The notes under the pieces were generated by a model, which had not been told where the DNA came from, made no database searches, and worked only from the letters and a program-made list of their open reading frames with translations. A DNA stretch of 64,000 bases, taken from assembly GCF_900112795.1 (NCBI RefSeq), contig NZ_FONA01000009.1, positions 103,658 through 167,657 of the forward strand, given 5' to 3'. This DNA comes from Thermophagus xiamenensis. GTDB lineage: Bacteria; Bacteroidota; Bacteroidia; Bacteroidales; Marinilabiliaceae. Below are positions 19,380 to 28,153 of this stretch, piece after piece (the first letter of the stretch is position 1; every line of letters begins with the position of its first letter). The translations under genes were made by a program, and so were the position numbers.

Positions 19380-21260
19380 ATGCAAAATCAAAAATATCAC
19401 TTTTGCCAATCATATTTTCAATATTGCCGCAATAAGACGGCACCTGTAAAGGTGGGCAACGTTACAATTGGTGGCGATTCGCCCATAAGAGTTCAATCCA
19501 TGACCACCACCAACACGCTTGACACCGCCGCTACTGTTGAACAGTCGCTTAAAATTGCACGTGCCGGCGGCGAATTGGTGCGCATTACCACACAAGGCCG
19601 TCGTGAAGCACTCAACCTGAAAAGCATCAAAGAGTCTCTCACTCGGTTGGGATGTGAAGTCCCTCTCGTGGCTGATGTCCATTTCAACCCTTCGGCGGCT
19701 GATATCGCCGCACAACTGATAGAAAAGGTACGCATAAATCCGGGCAATTTCACTGGCGGTGCCAAAAAGTTCAGACACATCGAAGCAGGAAGTGAAGAAG
19801 ACCGGGAAGGATTAGAACAAATCCGACAAAAGTTAATTCCATTCCTCCGTCAATGTAAAAAACACTTCACGGCCATACGTATTGGTGTTAATCACGGCAG
19901 CCTTTCTGACCGTATTATGTCTAAATATGGTGATACTCCCGAAGGAATGGTCGAATCATGTATGGAATACCTCCGTATATGTCGCGAAGAGAATTTTAAT
20001 GACGTGGTTTTGAGTATAAAATCCAGCAACACCCGGGTAATGGTACATACCGTTCGCCTGCTGGTTCACCGAATGGGGGAAGAAAACATGTCATACCCGA
20101 TACATTTGGGTGTAACAGAAGCAGGCAGTGGTGAAGATGGTCGCCTTAAATCGGCTGTTGGAATTGGGGCACTGCTCATCGATGGCATAGGCGACACCCT
20201 TCGTGTTTCTCTTACCGAACCTCCCGAAAATGAAATTCCCGTCGCTAAATCATTGGTTCATTATATCAGTAAAAAAGCCAATCATCCGCCTGTTGCTGAA
20301 ACAAACCCGCAACATTATTCTCCTTGTTCATATGTAAAACGTCAAACCCACCAGGTAGAAACTATTGGCGGCGAAAATGTGGTGGCCGTTGCGGCAGATA
20401 TCAGAAATGTACCACCAGAACTTCTTCAATTTCACACATTACCTGAAGTTATTATTTGCCATTCCAATCAAATAAACCACCTGCCAGAAAATTTGCATAA
20501 CACCCGCCTTGTGGTTGAACACCAATCTAATAAATTTGGCCACAAACCCGGCACCATTCCCCTATTCAAAATCGATGAAGAATGGCACCATTTTGATGGA
20601 CCGGTATTTGTTGAGCTAACTTACCCTGACCTAAACAGCCATAATGCAAACCGGCTCCGTAGCAAAAAGGACACTGTTCTGCTATTAAAATCCAATAACA
20701 TTAATTCTACGGCCGAACAAAGAGCTTTTTTCATGACCATGCAAAACCTGGGACTTTCTCACCCGGTTATCATTCATGGTTATTACGAAGATAAAAACCT
20801 TAAAGATTTCCAGTTAAAAGCCGCAGCAGATAAAGGTCTACTCTTCCTCGACGGTTATGGCGATGGATTGTGTTTGTCAACACCCAATATTACTACATCT
20901 CAGGCAATTCAAACATCATTTGGAATACTTCAGGCATCAAGGGTTCGGTTCACTAAAACAGAATTCATATCCTGCCCCGGCTGCGGACGAACACTGTTCG
21001 ACTTGCAGAAAACCGCTGAAAAGATTCAGAAAAAGACCAGCCACCTCAAAGGATTAAAAATTGCAATTATGGGATGTATCGTTAACGGGATAGGCGAAAT
21101 GGCCGATGCCGACTACGGATATGTGGGTGCCGGACCCGGACGAATATCTCTTTTCCGTAATCGGGAATTAATAAAAAAGAGTATTCCTGAAGAGCAAGCC
21201 GTAAATGAGTTGATTAAATTAATTAAATCGTATGGTGACTGGGTCGACCCCATTGAATAA
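19380..21260 (+). CDS. ispG: 4-hydroxy-3-methylbut-2-enyl diphosphate synthase, three-domain form
   Basis: 626 residues from the ATG at 19380 (a TTG immediately precedes it). The N-terminal TIM barrel is marked by RVQSMTTTNTLDT, VADVHFNP and RINPGNFTGG. A long middle insertion follows (about residues 290-510), which distinguishes the plant/Chlamydia/Bacteroidota form from the roughly 370-residue E. coli form. The C-terminal 4Fe-4S domain has Cys residues in SCPGCGRTLFD and MGCIVNGIGE. It catalyses the reductive ring opening of MEcPP to HMBPP in the methylerythritol phosphate isoprenoid pathway. Confidence 0.96.
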   Translation: MQNQKYHFCQSYFQYCRNKTAPVKVGNVTIGGDSPIRVQSMTTTNTLDTAATVEQSLKIARAGGELVRITTQGRREALNLKSIKESLTRLGCEVPLVADVHFNPSAADIAAQLIEKVRINPGNFTGGAKKFRHIEAGSEEDREGLEQIRQKLIPFLRQCKKHFTAIRIGVNHGSLSDRIMSKYGDTPEGMVESCMEYLRICREENFNDVVLSIKSSNTRVMVHTVRLLVHRMGEENMSYPIHLGVTEAGSGEDGRLKSAVGIGALLIDGIGDTLRVSLTEPPENEIPVAKSLVHYISKKANHPPVAETNPQHYSPCSYVKRQTHQVETIGGENVVAVAADIRNVPPELLQFHTLPEVIICHSNQINHLPENLHNTRLVVEHQSNKFGHKPGTIPLFKIDEEWHHFDGPVFVELTYPDLNSHNANRLRSKKDTVLLLKSNNINSTAEQRAFFMTMQNLGLSHPVIIHGYYEDKNLKDFQLKAAADKGLLFLDGYGDGLCLSTPNITTSQAIQTSFGILQASRVRFTKTEFISCPGCGRTLFDLQKTAEKIQKKTSHLKGLKIAIMGCIVNGIGEMADADYGYVGAGPGRISLFRNRELIKKSIPEEQAVNELIKLIKSYGDWVDPIE

Positions 21261-21406
21261 AAACATCTGTTTATCAAAAAAATTAAGACGAACATGTAAA
21301 AGTTGGGCCGGTGGCATCTATCCTTTTTGTAGGTAGTGGTTATTATGGTTAACTTGCACTAATCAAAGAGTTAATCAGTTAACCCAAAATAATCTTTTCC
21401 AGTTCC

Positions 21407-22189
21407 ATGAAATCATTTTGCCTGTTCGTTGTTATATGCCTTTCTACACTGATGGGATTTGCCGGAGAATTGGAATTAAAAGGCACCTACCAGGGCGACA
21501 ATTTGTATGTCAAAAATCCTTACATTGATTCAGGGGTTGGATATTGTGTTTATGAAGTAATGGTCAATGGAATGACCAGTAGCGATGAGATCAACTCCAG
21601 TTCGTTCGAAATTGACCTTTCGGTCTATAACTTTTCAATTGGCTCACCGGTACATATCGTATTGAAACATAAGGATGGATGTCATCCTGTTGTGATAAAT
21701 CCCGATGTAATAGCTGCCAAAGCAACATTCGAAACCATTGACATAAAATTAGAAAACCGTCGGTTAAAATGGACTACAACTAAAGAATCAGGTGTCCTTC
21801 CATATATCGTTGAACAATACAGGTGGAACAAGTGGGTTCAGGTCGGTGAAGTAGAAGGTAAAGGAATTCCGGGACAACACGAATATGAATTAACCGTTCC
21901 GCTGCATAGTGGTGAAAATCGTTTTCGGGTTCGGCAAACCGATTCTTTCAATCGAAGGCAATTATCTCCCGAAGTTATTTTCGTCAACAACGAACCTCCC
22001 GTCGAGGTGCTTTCCAATAAGGTAAGTGAAAAACTTGTCTTCACCAAGGCGACCCTCTATGAAATTTATGATATCTACGGCCGAATTGTATTTAAAGGTG
22101 TTAGTGATACGGTAAACATTGCTGACCTGAGCAAAGGAGAATACTATTTAAACTTCGACAACCAAATGTCTTTCTTTACAAAGAAGTGA
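21407..22189 (+). CDS. Secreted protein with T9SS-like C-terminal domain
   Basis: 260 residues with a signal peptide (cleavage near GFAGE, residue 20). The body is beta-rich with no recognised enzyme motif; the last 50 residues (LYEIYDIYGRIVFKGVSDTV, then ADLSKGEYYLNF and FTKK) look like a type A type IX secretion sorting domain. Such domains direct export across the outer membrane and attachment to the surface. Cys residues near VGYCVYEV and HKDGCHPV may form a disulfide. The function is unknown. No tight operon link to ispG, which ends 146 bases upstream. Confidence 0.6.
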   Translation: MKSFCLFVVICLSTLMGFAGELELKGTYQGDNLYVKNPYIDSGVGYCVYEVMVNGMTSSDEINSSSFEIDLSVYNFSIGSPVHIVLKHKDGCHPVVINPDVIAAKATFETIDIKLENRRLKWTTTKESGVLPYIVEQYRWNKWVQVGEVEGKGIPGQHEYELTVPLHSGENRFRVRQTDSFNRRQLSPEVIFVNNEPPVEVLSNKVSEKLVFTKATLYEIYDIYGRIVFKGVSDTVNIADLSKGEYYLNFDNQMSFFTKK

Positions 22190-22251
22190 TATTTGTCCGT
22201 TTTAATGCTTGGTTGTAAATTGCACCCGAATCATATGAAAATTTTCGGACC

Positions 22252-22695
22252 ATGACCAAGTATATTTTTGTAATCATTGCATTGTTAGTTGGAGGATTTC
22301 TGTCCATTCAGGGAAGCATCAATGCACAACTCTCTTCTTTTTTGAGACATCCGTTACAAGCCTCGCTCACTAATTTTGTGGTAGGTACCATTGTACTTAT
22401 TATGTTGAATGTTATTCTACGTACCACCATGCCAACAGTAAATGAGCTCAGGATGGTGCCATGGCACCTCTTCTTAGGAGGGGTTATAGGCGCCATGTTT
22501 GTTACATCGGTGGTTTTACTAATCCCCAAAATCGGGGTTACAACTATGCTTGCGGCATCTATCGCCGGACAATTAATAGTAGCTACCGTAATCGACCACT
22601 TCGGTTATTTTAATGTAGCTATCCATCCTGTATCTTTAAGTCGAATTGCAGGAATCATCATGTTAATCATAGGAATCTTTTTAATTCAGCGATGA
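22252..22695 (+). CDS. Small DMT-family membrane protein (YdcZ/DUF606 type)
   Basis: 147 residues with four to five hydrophobic segments and the family start VGGFLSIQGSINAQLSSFL, where the Asn-containing first helix is typical of YdcZ-like proteins. These are half-size relatives of drug/metabolite transporters; substrates are mostly unknown. Its stop overlaps the start of the following lipoprotein gene by four bases (ATGA at 22692), so the two are translated together. Confidence 0.8.
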   Translation: MTKYIFVIIALLVGGFLSIQGSINAQLSSFLRHPLQASLTNFVVGTIVLIMLNVILRTTMPTVNELRMVPWHLFLGGVIGAMFVTSVVLLIPKIGVTTMLAASIAGQLIVATVIDHFGYFNVAIHPVSLSRIAGIIMLIIGIFLIQR

Positions 22696-23876
22696 AATTA
22701 GCCATCCTTTCTATTGCCCTGTTGCTAATAGTTGCCGGCTGTGATCCCTTTCATACACATTTAAGCGAAAACGATGTTTACTATTACTCAAAAAGGACAG
22801 ATAACTGCCAAACCTCAGAGTCTTATTCAGGCGATACTATTAAAGTAATGACATGGAACATCAAATTTGGTGGCGGGCGAATTGACTTCTTTTTTGATTG
22901 TCACGGGCAACGTGTAATAATGGATTCTGCGGAAGTGTTCGCTAACCTGGAAGGAATCACCCAATTCATCCAAACCATCAAACCCCACATTCTCTTTGTT
23001 CAGGAGATTGATATAAACAGTAAACGCAGTGCATACATAAATCAGGTGGAATGGATTCTTGCCAACACCCACTTTAACTACGCTGTTTACACACCTCAGT
23101 GGAAAGCCGACTATATACCTTCCAACGGTCTGGGAAAAATAAACTCGGGCAGTGCCATCTTTTCGGTAACACCTCTTTTTTCGGCTAAACGATTGGCCCT
23201 CCCGTTGATTCAGGAACAAAACTTTTTGGTTCGCTACTTTTACCTTCGCAGAAACTTATTGGATGTGTGTACCAACATAGGTGGTGATACCATCCACCTG
23301 CTCACCACACACCTCGCGGCTTATTCTACCGACGGCACCAAAAAGAAACAATTGGACATCGTTTATAATTATCTCGACAGCCTCGACATTAATGGCTTTC
23401 CTTTTATTATAGGCGGCGACTTTAACACCTTACCTCCCGGAACCCATAAAGTTAAAGGATTTCCCGACTCGGCCTGCAAAGGCGAATTCGAAGCCGACGA
23501 CTATTCGGGTGAGGAAGAGTGGATGCGGCCCTTTTACAACCGTTTTAATCCCGCAATCCCATTATCCCTTTATGAAAGCAACAATCAGCCTTTCTTCACA
23601 CACTCTACATCGGCCCATCACTTCTGGAACCGGAAGCTCGACTATATTTTTACCAATTTAAAGCTGCTACCCCAAAGTTCGGTCACCTACCAATCAATAA
23701 AAACTGATGAAACGAGCATGGCGGTTTTTTACCACAAAAGGACATGTATAAATTTTATTAAGCCATGCGAGTTCCATTCGGCCAATGAGATAAATAAAAA
23801 ATATACGAATGAAATACAAACTATGAAACTATCGGACCATTGTGCCATCAGTACTGTTATTGTATTTAACAAATAG
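22692..23876 (+). CDS. Endonuclease/exonuclease/phosphatase-fold lipoprotein carrying an in-frame repeat insertion
   Basis: 394 residues with lipobox Cys17 (LLIVAGC). EEP-fold motifs are in order: TWNIKFGGGRID, LFVQEIDIN with the metal-binding Glu, THLAAYST, IGGDFNT with catalytic Asp and Asn, RKLDYIF and the final LSDHCAIS. Between residues 339 and 377 the protein is encoded by a copy of the dispersed repeat (23706-23817) plus a 5-base flanking duplication: 117 bases, exactly 39 codons. Removing it joins SIKT to MKLSDH, the normal spacing before the catalytic SDH. The reading frame is intact, so a functional protein with a surface-loop extension is possible. The substrate is unknown; family members cut nucleic acids, sphingomyelin or inositol phosphates. 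Confidence 0.85.
   Translation: MKLAILSIALLLIVAGCDPFHTHLSENDVYYYSKRTDNCQTSESYSGDTIKVMTWNIKFGGGRIDFFFDCHGQRVIMDSAEVFANLEGITQFIQTIKPHILFVQEIDINSKRSAYINQVEWILANTHFNYAVYTPQWKADYIPSNGLGKINSGSAIFSVTPLFSAKRLALPLIQEQNFLVRYFYLRRNLLDVCTNIGGDTIHLLTTHLAAYSTDGTKKKQLDIVYNYLDSLDINGFPFIIGGDFNTLPPGTHKVKGFPDSACKGEFEADDYSGEEEWMRPFYNRFNPAIPLSLYESNNQPFFTHSTSAHHFWNRKLDYIFTNLKLLPQSSVTYQSIKTDETSMAVFYHKRTCINFIKPCEFHSANEINKKYTNEIQTMKLSDHCAISTVIVFNK
23706..23817 (+). repeat. Dispersed palindromic repeat, copy G, inserted inside a coding region
   Basis: A complete GGC-type copy (GATGAAACGAGCATGGC ... GCCATGCGAGTTCC ... ATATACGAATGAA) flanked by AAACT at 23701-23705 and 23818-23822, a possible target duplication. Its centre has seven bases between GGCGG and CCAC where other copies have six. 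That extra T avoids the in-frame TAA (GTATAA) that the usual sequence would give in this frame. Confidence 0.9.
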
Positions 23877-23886
23877 TCATTAACAC

Positions 23887-23926
23887 AAAAAGCTTTATTC
23901 ACCAGCCGGCGAATAAAGCTTTTTTC
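23887..23926. terminator. Bidirectional terminator
   Basis: AAAAGCTTTATTC and GAATAAAGCTTTT form a long stem around ACCAGCCGGC, with A and T tracts on the two sides. It serves the plus-strand lipoprotein gene and faces the convergent gene remnant. Confidence 0.9.
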
Positions 23927-23945
23927 CCCTTAAAAATAAAAAACT

Positions 23946-24545
23946 TTAATCCTCATTCACCTCAAGGATTCCTACCGCTTTCACACTTTCAGCAATAACT
24001 TGAGACGATTGCTCAGCAATAGCTTCCTCAGGATCAATAATGTACAAGTAGTGTTCACCACTTGAGAGCGTAACCGGTACAAGAAGTTGTTGATTTTCGG
24101 TATCAATATAAGGGCTTCCAACATAGAAAGGATCATCCTCGCCACCTTCTGCAACAGGGAAATTGGAAACCCATTCAAAAGATTGAGTAGCTACATCAAT
24201 TACCGCAAAACGATCTGCATCAACACCAAATGTTGCATTGCTGTTGGTCCCGGGATACATCGATAAGATAAAAGTAGTTCCCCCCATATAATAAGCTCTG
24301 AAAAGATTATGACCCTCGGAAGCTTCTGTAATATTAAAGAAATAATCTTCGTCAAAGGAAAAAGTTCCTTTATTAATTTTCAGAACACCTGAAGGAATGG
24401 TTAGCACATCAGCATTGTCATAATTGGTCTGTCCTGATGAAAAAACATAAAGGTCACCATCGTCAACAACTTCTAATCCGGTTTCTCCCTGTGAGTATTT
24501 TTGTCCGGCAACAAATCCGGTACGCCCACTATCTTTTTCTAATCC
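23946..24545 (-). pseudogene. 5'-truncated DUF4374-like gene
   Basis: About 200 codons are open, ending with a normal stop at 23946, but the frame is closed upstream by TAA at 24548-24546 and no suitable start follows it; the first possible start inside is a GTG at 24407. The translated segment (DSGRTGFVAGQKYSQGETGL, then LYVFSSGQTNYDNAD, then DADRFAVIDVATQSFEWVSN) looks like the C-terminal half of a DUF4374 beta-propeller-like lipoprotein of about 400 residues. The N-terminal half and signal peptide are missing, so this is probably a remnant. Family assignment is moderate. Confidence 0.6.
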
Positions 24546-24737
24546 TTAAATGACGAAAACTTAATGACTGTATTAATTATGCAATCATAAAGACCAGGGT
24601 TCTATAACCTATAGCAGTGAGTTCCTACCTAAGTTTGCCGACCGGTACTTTAAACCATTGAAGAAAACCTCAACTGCAGGAAACCAATCATCCCTGGCAT
24701 GGCCAATTATTCGGCATAAACAGCTTAGAACTAACTT

Positions 24738-24875
24738 TTCTTTTTTATGGAATAGTGCCTTTCCATTTTGTGGAACAAGGTTTTTCCGGTAATTGGAACA
24801 AACCCTTTCCGATACCTGGAAAAGGTAGTTTCTTACTAATGGAAATAACCTTTTCCAACGTCAGAAATAAACCAA
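24738..24875. repeat. Tandem array of six 23-base hairpin units (array 1)
   Basis: TTCC or TTCT recurs exactly every 23 bases (24738, 24761, 24784, 24807, 24830, 24853). Each unit has the form TTCC, 6-7 variable bases, GGAA or GAA, then an A/C-rich spacer, so every unit can form a short hairpin. Loop sequences differ between units while arms and spacing are kept. It lies in the 700-base gene-free stretch between the DUF4374 remnant and the DUF4469 gene. Confidence 0.8.
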
Positions 24876-24979
24876 ATACAATTAGCGAGGAAAAACAAGG
24901 GATTGAACCGTTACCGGCGATGAAGAGATTATTCCCAAATGAGAATTTATTAAAAAAAGAAAGTCCAAAGGCAGAAAAA

Positions 24980-25076
24980 GTCATTAGTGATTAGTTAACT
25001 GCTTTTAGTTATTAGTAGTGGTTAAATTCCTATCTATAAATTTTAAACTGACGACAATCCACTAATCACTAATGAC
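24980..25076. repeat. Perfect 16-base inverted repeat pair
   Basis: GTCATTAGTGATTAGT at 24980-24995 and its exact complement ACTAATCACTAATGAC at 25061-25076 enclose 65 bases. A related motif (GTCATTAGTGGTTAG) is at 63896-63910. This may be a small non-autonomous element. Confidence 0.65.
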
Positions 25077-25100
25077 CGATCACTAACCACCAACTTTAGG

Positions 25101-25137
25101 TTCTATTTGACCAATTATTTAGATAAATTTTTTACGA
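25101..25137 (+). repeat. Decayed tail of the dispersed repeat, copy L
   Basis: TTCTATTTGACCAATTATTT, then AGATAAATTTTTTACGAAA matches the non-palindromic tail of the family. The left arm is missing. Confidence 0.5.
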
Positions 25138-25246
25138 AAAAAACAGGTATTTGAGTCCCCGACCATGCCTAAGCACCAGGTTTATCTTCGGCAAACCAAT
25201 AAATTAAAAAATGCGTAATTTTAGAGACAAACCAACCGGGGGAGGA

Positions 25247-25987
25247 TTATCTGACTGTCAGCACACCATCGAACTGAGCTTTCTTCGGATTTTTCAGTAA
25301 TATTGAGGTATTTCCCGAAAACTGGGTTACCAGTTCCAGTTTATAGGCTCCTTCAGGAAGGCGGGGCGTTAATATGATTAGCTCGGAAGGCCTGTTGGTA
25401 ACAATATCGATATCATCCACCGGTATTACATCGCCATTATCGATATTGACAAAGCGCAATCCAACTTCAGGGTGTTCCCCGACAATTTTTAGCCGGTAAC
25501 CTCTGATTCGGAGGTTAAATCCCGGTGTCACCAGGTCGTTCACCGAACCGGTTCTCACGTCTATCACTTCAAAAATCTGAGACCCTGTATCTGCCACACC
25601 CATCGTTTCAACACGTATATTTTTGCTTTCCTGGCGGAGTTGGGGCCCTTGCCTAAATTGAAAGTATACAAGATGCCGTTCGGGATCAAAGGTATCCATA
25701 TCGCCCTTAAAAACACCTCTCACACTCGCAGAAACATAGAAATAACCTGTATTAACCGAAAAACCGTTGCATAACTGGTAGGCCATCTCTTTAAGAAAGT
25801 CGTTCACATTCTTTTCCATAACCTCAGGGGTAGCATCGGCACCACCACGTGTAACAGCTGCGACACAAACATCGCGGGTACAAAGAGTCCTTTCAGGATC
25901 AACCCGGGCTAAAAAGTCATTATCATTATTGGTCAAATGACTGGGATACAGCTTAATTTTTATGCTATGCAAAATCTTGCCAGACAT
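25247..25987 (-). CDS. HU-like DNA-binding domain protein with DUF4469 Ig-like domain
   Basis: 246 residues, no signal peptide. The N-terminal part (IKIKLYPSHLTNNDNDFLAR, then VEKNVNDFLKEMAYQL-like helices) resembles the HU-type domain of Bacteroidota proteins; the C-terminal 100 residues (DLVTPGFNLRIRGYRLKIVG, then LIILTPRLPEGAYKLELVTQ) match the DUF4469 Ig-like domain with which it is often fused. Cytoplasmic nucleoid-associated function is presumed but unproven. No operon partners: the nearest genes are over 300 bases away. Confidence 0.75.
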   Translation of the reverse strand: MSGKILHSIKIKLYPSHLTNNDNDFLARVDPERTLCTRDVCVAAVTRGGADATPEVMEKNVNDFLKEMAYQLCNGFSVNTGYFYVSASVRGVFKGDMDTFDPERHLVYFQFRQGPQLRQESKNIRVETMGVADTGSQIFEVIDVRTGSVNDLVTPGFNLRIRGYRLKIVGEHPEVGLRFVNIDNGDVIPVDDIDIVTNRPSELIILTPRLPEGAYKLELVTQFSGNTSILLKNPKKAQFDGVLTVR

Positions 25988-26246
25988 AATGCAACCTATT
26001 TTAAGGGTTAATATTTTTCCAGCACAAATATCACTTAGATTAAACTATTAACTAACCACATAAAAAATTTCAGGCAAACTTAAGTTGGTCAATCTCATTT
26101 CACTTCCAACGACATGTCATAACAAAATAAAAACATTGAATTAATATTATAAAAAAAATGGTACATACAATTTAAAAACATTTCCACCTGCTCAACAACA
26201 TGCCACAAACACAGCGGCTTTGTTCCTAATTCCAGAATAATTTCGT

Positions 26247-26254
26247 TAATTTTG
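26247..26254 (+). promoter_or_regulatory. Candidate -7 promoter element for mutA
   Basis: TAATTTTG matches TAnnTTTG and lies 35 bases upstream of the mutA start. A TTTG occurs at 26219-26222, but the 24-base spacing is longer than usual. The rest of the 300-base gap (25988-26289) shows no gene. Confidence 0.45.
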
Positions 26255-26289
26255 CCCCTTGATAACTAGCACAAAAAAACAGTTACGTT

Positions 26290-28152
26290 ATGGCAGATAA
26301 ATCAAATCAGCCGCTGTTTAATGATTTTCCACCTGTTACGACAGAGGAATGGATGGCAAAAATAACAGCGGACCTCAAAGGAGCTGACTTTGACAGGAAG
26401 CTCGTTTGGAAAACCAATGAAGGATTTAAGGTTCGTCCTTTCTACAGAGAGGAAGACCTGAAAGGGCTGGAGTATCTGGACACTCTCCCCGGCGAATATC
26501 CCTATGTTCGTGGGACCAAAACCGACAATCAGTGGCTGGTCCGTCAGGACATCGTTGTACAGGATGTAAAAACGGCGCACGCTAAAGCGCTGGATATTCT
26601 CAAAAAAGGTGTAGATGCTATCGGCTTTATCATTTCCGATGAAGCCTTAATTTCGAAAGAGAATATTTCCGAATTGCTTCGGGATATTGACCCGGGAAGC
26701 GTAGAACTTAACTTCTCCACCACTCATGGTAATCAAAAACTTCTGGGTATCCTGAAGGAGTTGTTCACCGAAAAAAAGGTAGACCTGAAAACGGTTAAAG
26801 GCTCTTTGAATTTTGACCCGCTAGGAAGTTTAACCGTTACCGGCAAAGCCTGTGTTTCGGTAGATGAGCTTTACAACCATGCTGCCGGTTTGGTAAAAGA
26901 TGGCATTGAAATGCCCCTTTTCCAGACTATAAGCGTTAATGCCAAACACTTTGGCAACGCAGGTTCCAGCATTGTTCAGGAGCTGGCCTTTGGTTTATCC
27001 CTGGCCAATGAATACATGGCACAACTGACCAACAAAGGGGTAAGCGTAGATGATGCCGCTCAAAGCATCCGATTCAATTTTGGCATCGGCAGCAACTATT
27101 TTATGGAGATCGCCAAGCTTCGCGCCGGACGTATGCTCTGGGCCAAAATTGTTGATGCCTACAATCCCACCGGCAAAGAGGTGACCAAAATGCACACCCA
27201 TTGCGAAACGTCGGAATGGAATAAAACTATTTACGACCCCTATGTAAATATGCTTCGCACTCAGACAGAGGCCATGAGTGCTACAATAGGAGGAACCAAC
27301 TCTCTGACGGTATTACCTTTCGATAAAGTTTTCAGAACCCCCAATGATTTCAGTGAACGGATTGCCCGTAATCAACAGCTGCTTCTTAAAGAGGAAGCTT
27401 ATTTCGGGAAAATCGTAGACCCATCTGCCGGAAGCTATTATATTGAAAACCTCACCGACAGCATTGCTCATGAAGCCTGGAAACTATTTATCGAAGTAGA
27501 AAACAAAGGTGGATATTTTGAAGCTCTTAAAGCCGGATTTATTCAGGCTCAGATAAAAGAAACATCTGCAAAAAGAAAAAATGACGTGGCTCGACGCAAA
27601 GAGGTATTAGTGGGAACCAACCAATATCCCAACCAACAGGAATCTGTCGCGTCCGAAATTAATGAATCACAAGTCTTTTCTAAACAGCCCGAAGGAACGG
27701 ATATCGAGCCCATCCAACTATATCGTGGTGCCGAAGAGTTTGAAGCCCTTCGACTGGCCACCGAGAAGGCTGCCAAACGGCCCAGGGTATTTATGCTCAC
27801 CTACGGCAACCTGGCCATGCGACTGGCACGTTCCCAATTCTCGGGTAACTTCTTCGGATGTGCAGGATATGAAATTATCGATAACCTGGGCTTCGAAACA
27901 ATAGAAGCAGGTGTTGAAGCAGCCAAAAAAGCCGAAGCAGACATAGTTGTGCTTTGTTCTTCGGATGATGAATATGCCGAAGCCGCTCCCGCCACCTTTA
28001 AGGCGTTGAATGGCGAAGCCATCTTAGTTGTGGCCGGCGCTCCCGCCTGTGCTGATGACCTGAAGGCTCAAGGCATTGAGCATTTCATCAACATTCGTTC
28101 TAACGTACTGGAAACCTTGCAGAAGTTTAATAAAATGTTGAACATCCAATAA
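26290..28152 (+). CDS. mutA: Methylmalonyl-CoA mutase, small (beta) subunit
   Basis: 620 residues. N-terminal barrel region with the mutase-like segments FNFGIGSNYFMEIAKLRAGR and MSATIGGTNSLTVLPFD. The C-terminal B12-type domain (RVFMLTYGNLAMRLARSQFS onward) lacks the DxHxxG cobalamin-binding motif, as is normal for the non-catalytic subunit. It forms a heterodimer with MutB to interconvert succinyl-CoA and methylmalonyl-CoA, the key step of propionate formation in Bacteroidota. The partner gene normally follows directly; here a GxxExxY cassette separates the two by 473 bases. Confidence 0.96.
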   Translation: MADKSNQPLFNDFPPVTTEEWMAKITADLKGADFDRKLVWKTNEGFKVRPFYREEDLKGLEYLDTLPGEYPYVRGTKTDNQWLVRQDIVVQDVKTAHAKALDILKKGVDAIGFIISDEALISKENISELLRDIDPGSVELNFSTTHGNQKLLGILKELFTEKKVDLKTVKGSLNFDPLGSLTVTGKACVSVDELYNHAAGLVKDGIEMPLFQTISVNAKHFGNAGSSIVQELAFGLSLANEYMAQLTNKGVSVDDAAQSIRFNFGIGSNYFMEIAKLRAGRMLWAKIVDAYNPTGKEVTKMHTHCETSEWNKTIYDPYVNMLRTQTEAMSATIGGTNSLTVLPFDKVFRTPNDFSERIARNQQLLLKEEAYFGKIVDPSAGSYYIENLTDSIAHEAWKLFIEVENKGGYFEALKAGFIQAQIKETSAKRKNDVARRKEVLVGTNQYPNQQESVASEINESQVFSKQPEGTDIEPIQLYRGAEEFEALRLATEKAAKRPRVFMLTYGNLAMRLARSQFSGNFFGCAGYEIIDNLGFETIEAGVEAAKKAEADIVVLCSSDDEYAEAAPATFKALNGEAILVVAGAPACADDLKAQGIEHFINIRSNVLETLQKFNKMLNIQ

Positions 28153-28153
28153 A

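Noticed and set aside
24755..24994. Small open frame across the first 23-base array
   Set aside because: It overlaps the hairpin array and shows no coding character.
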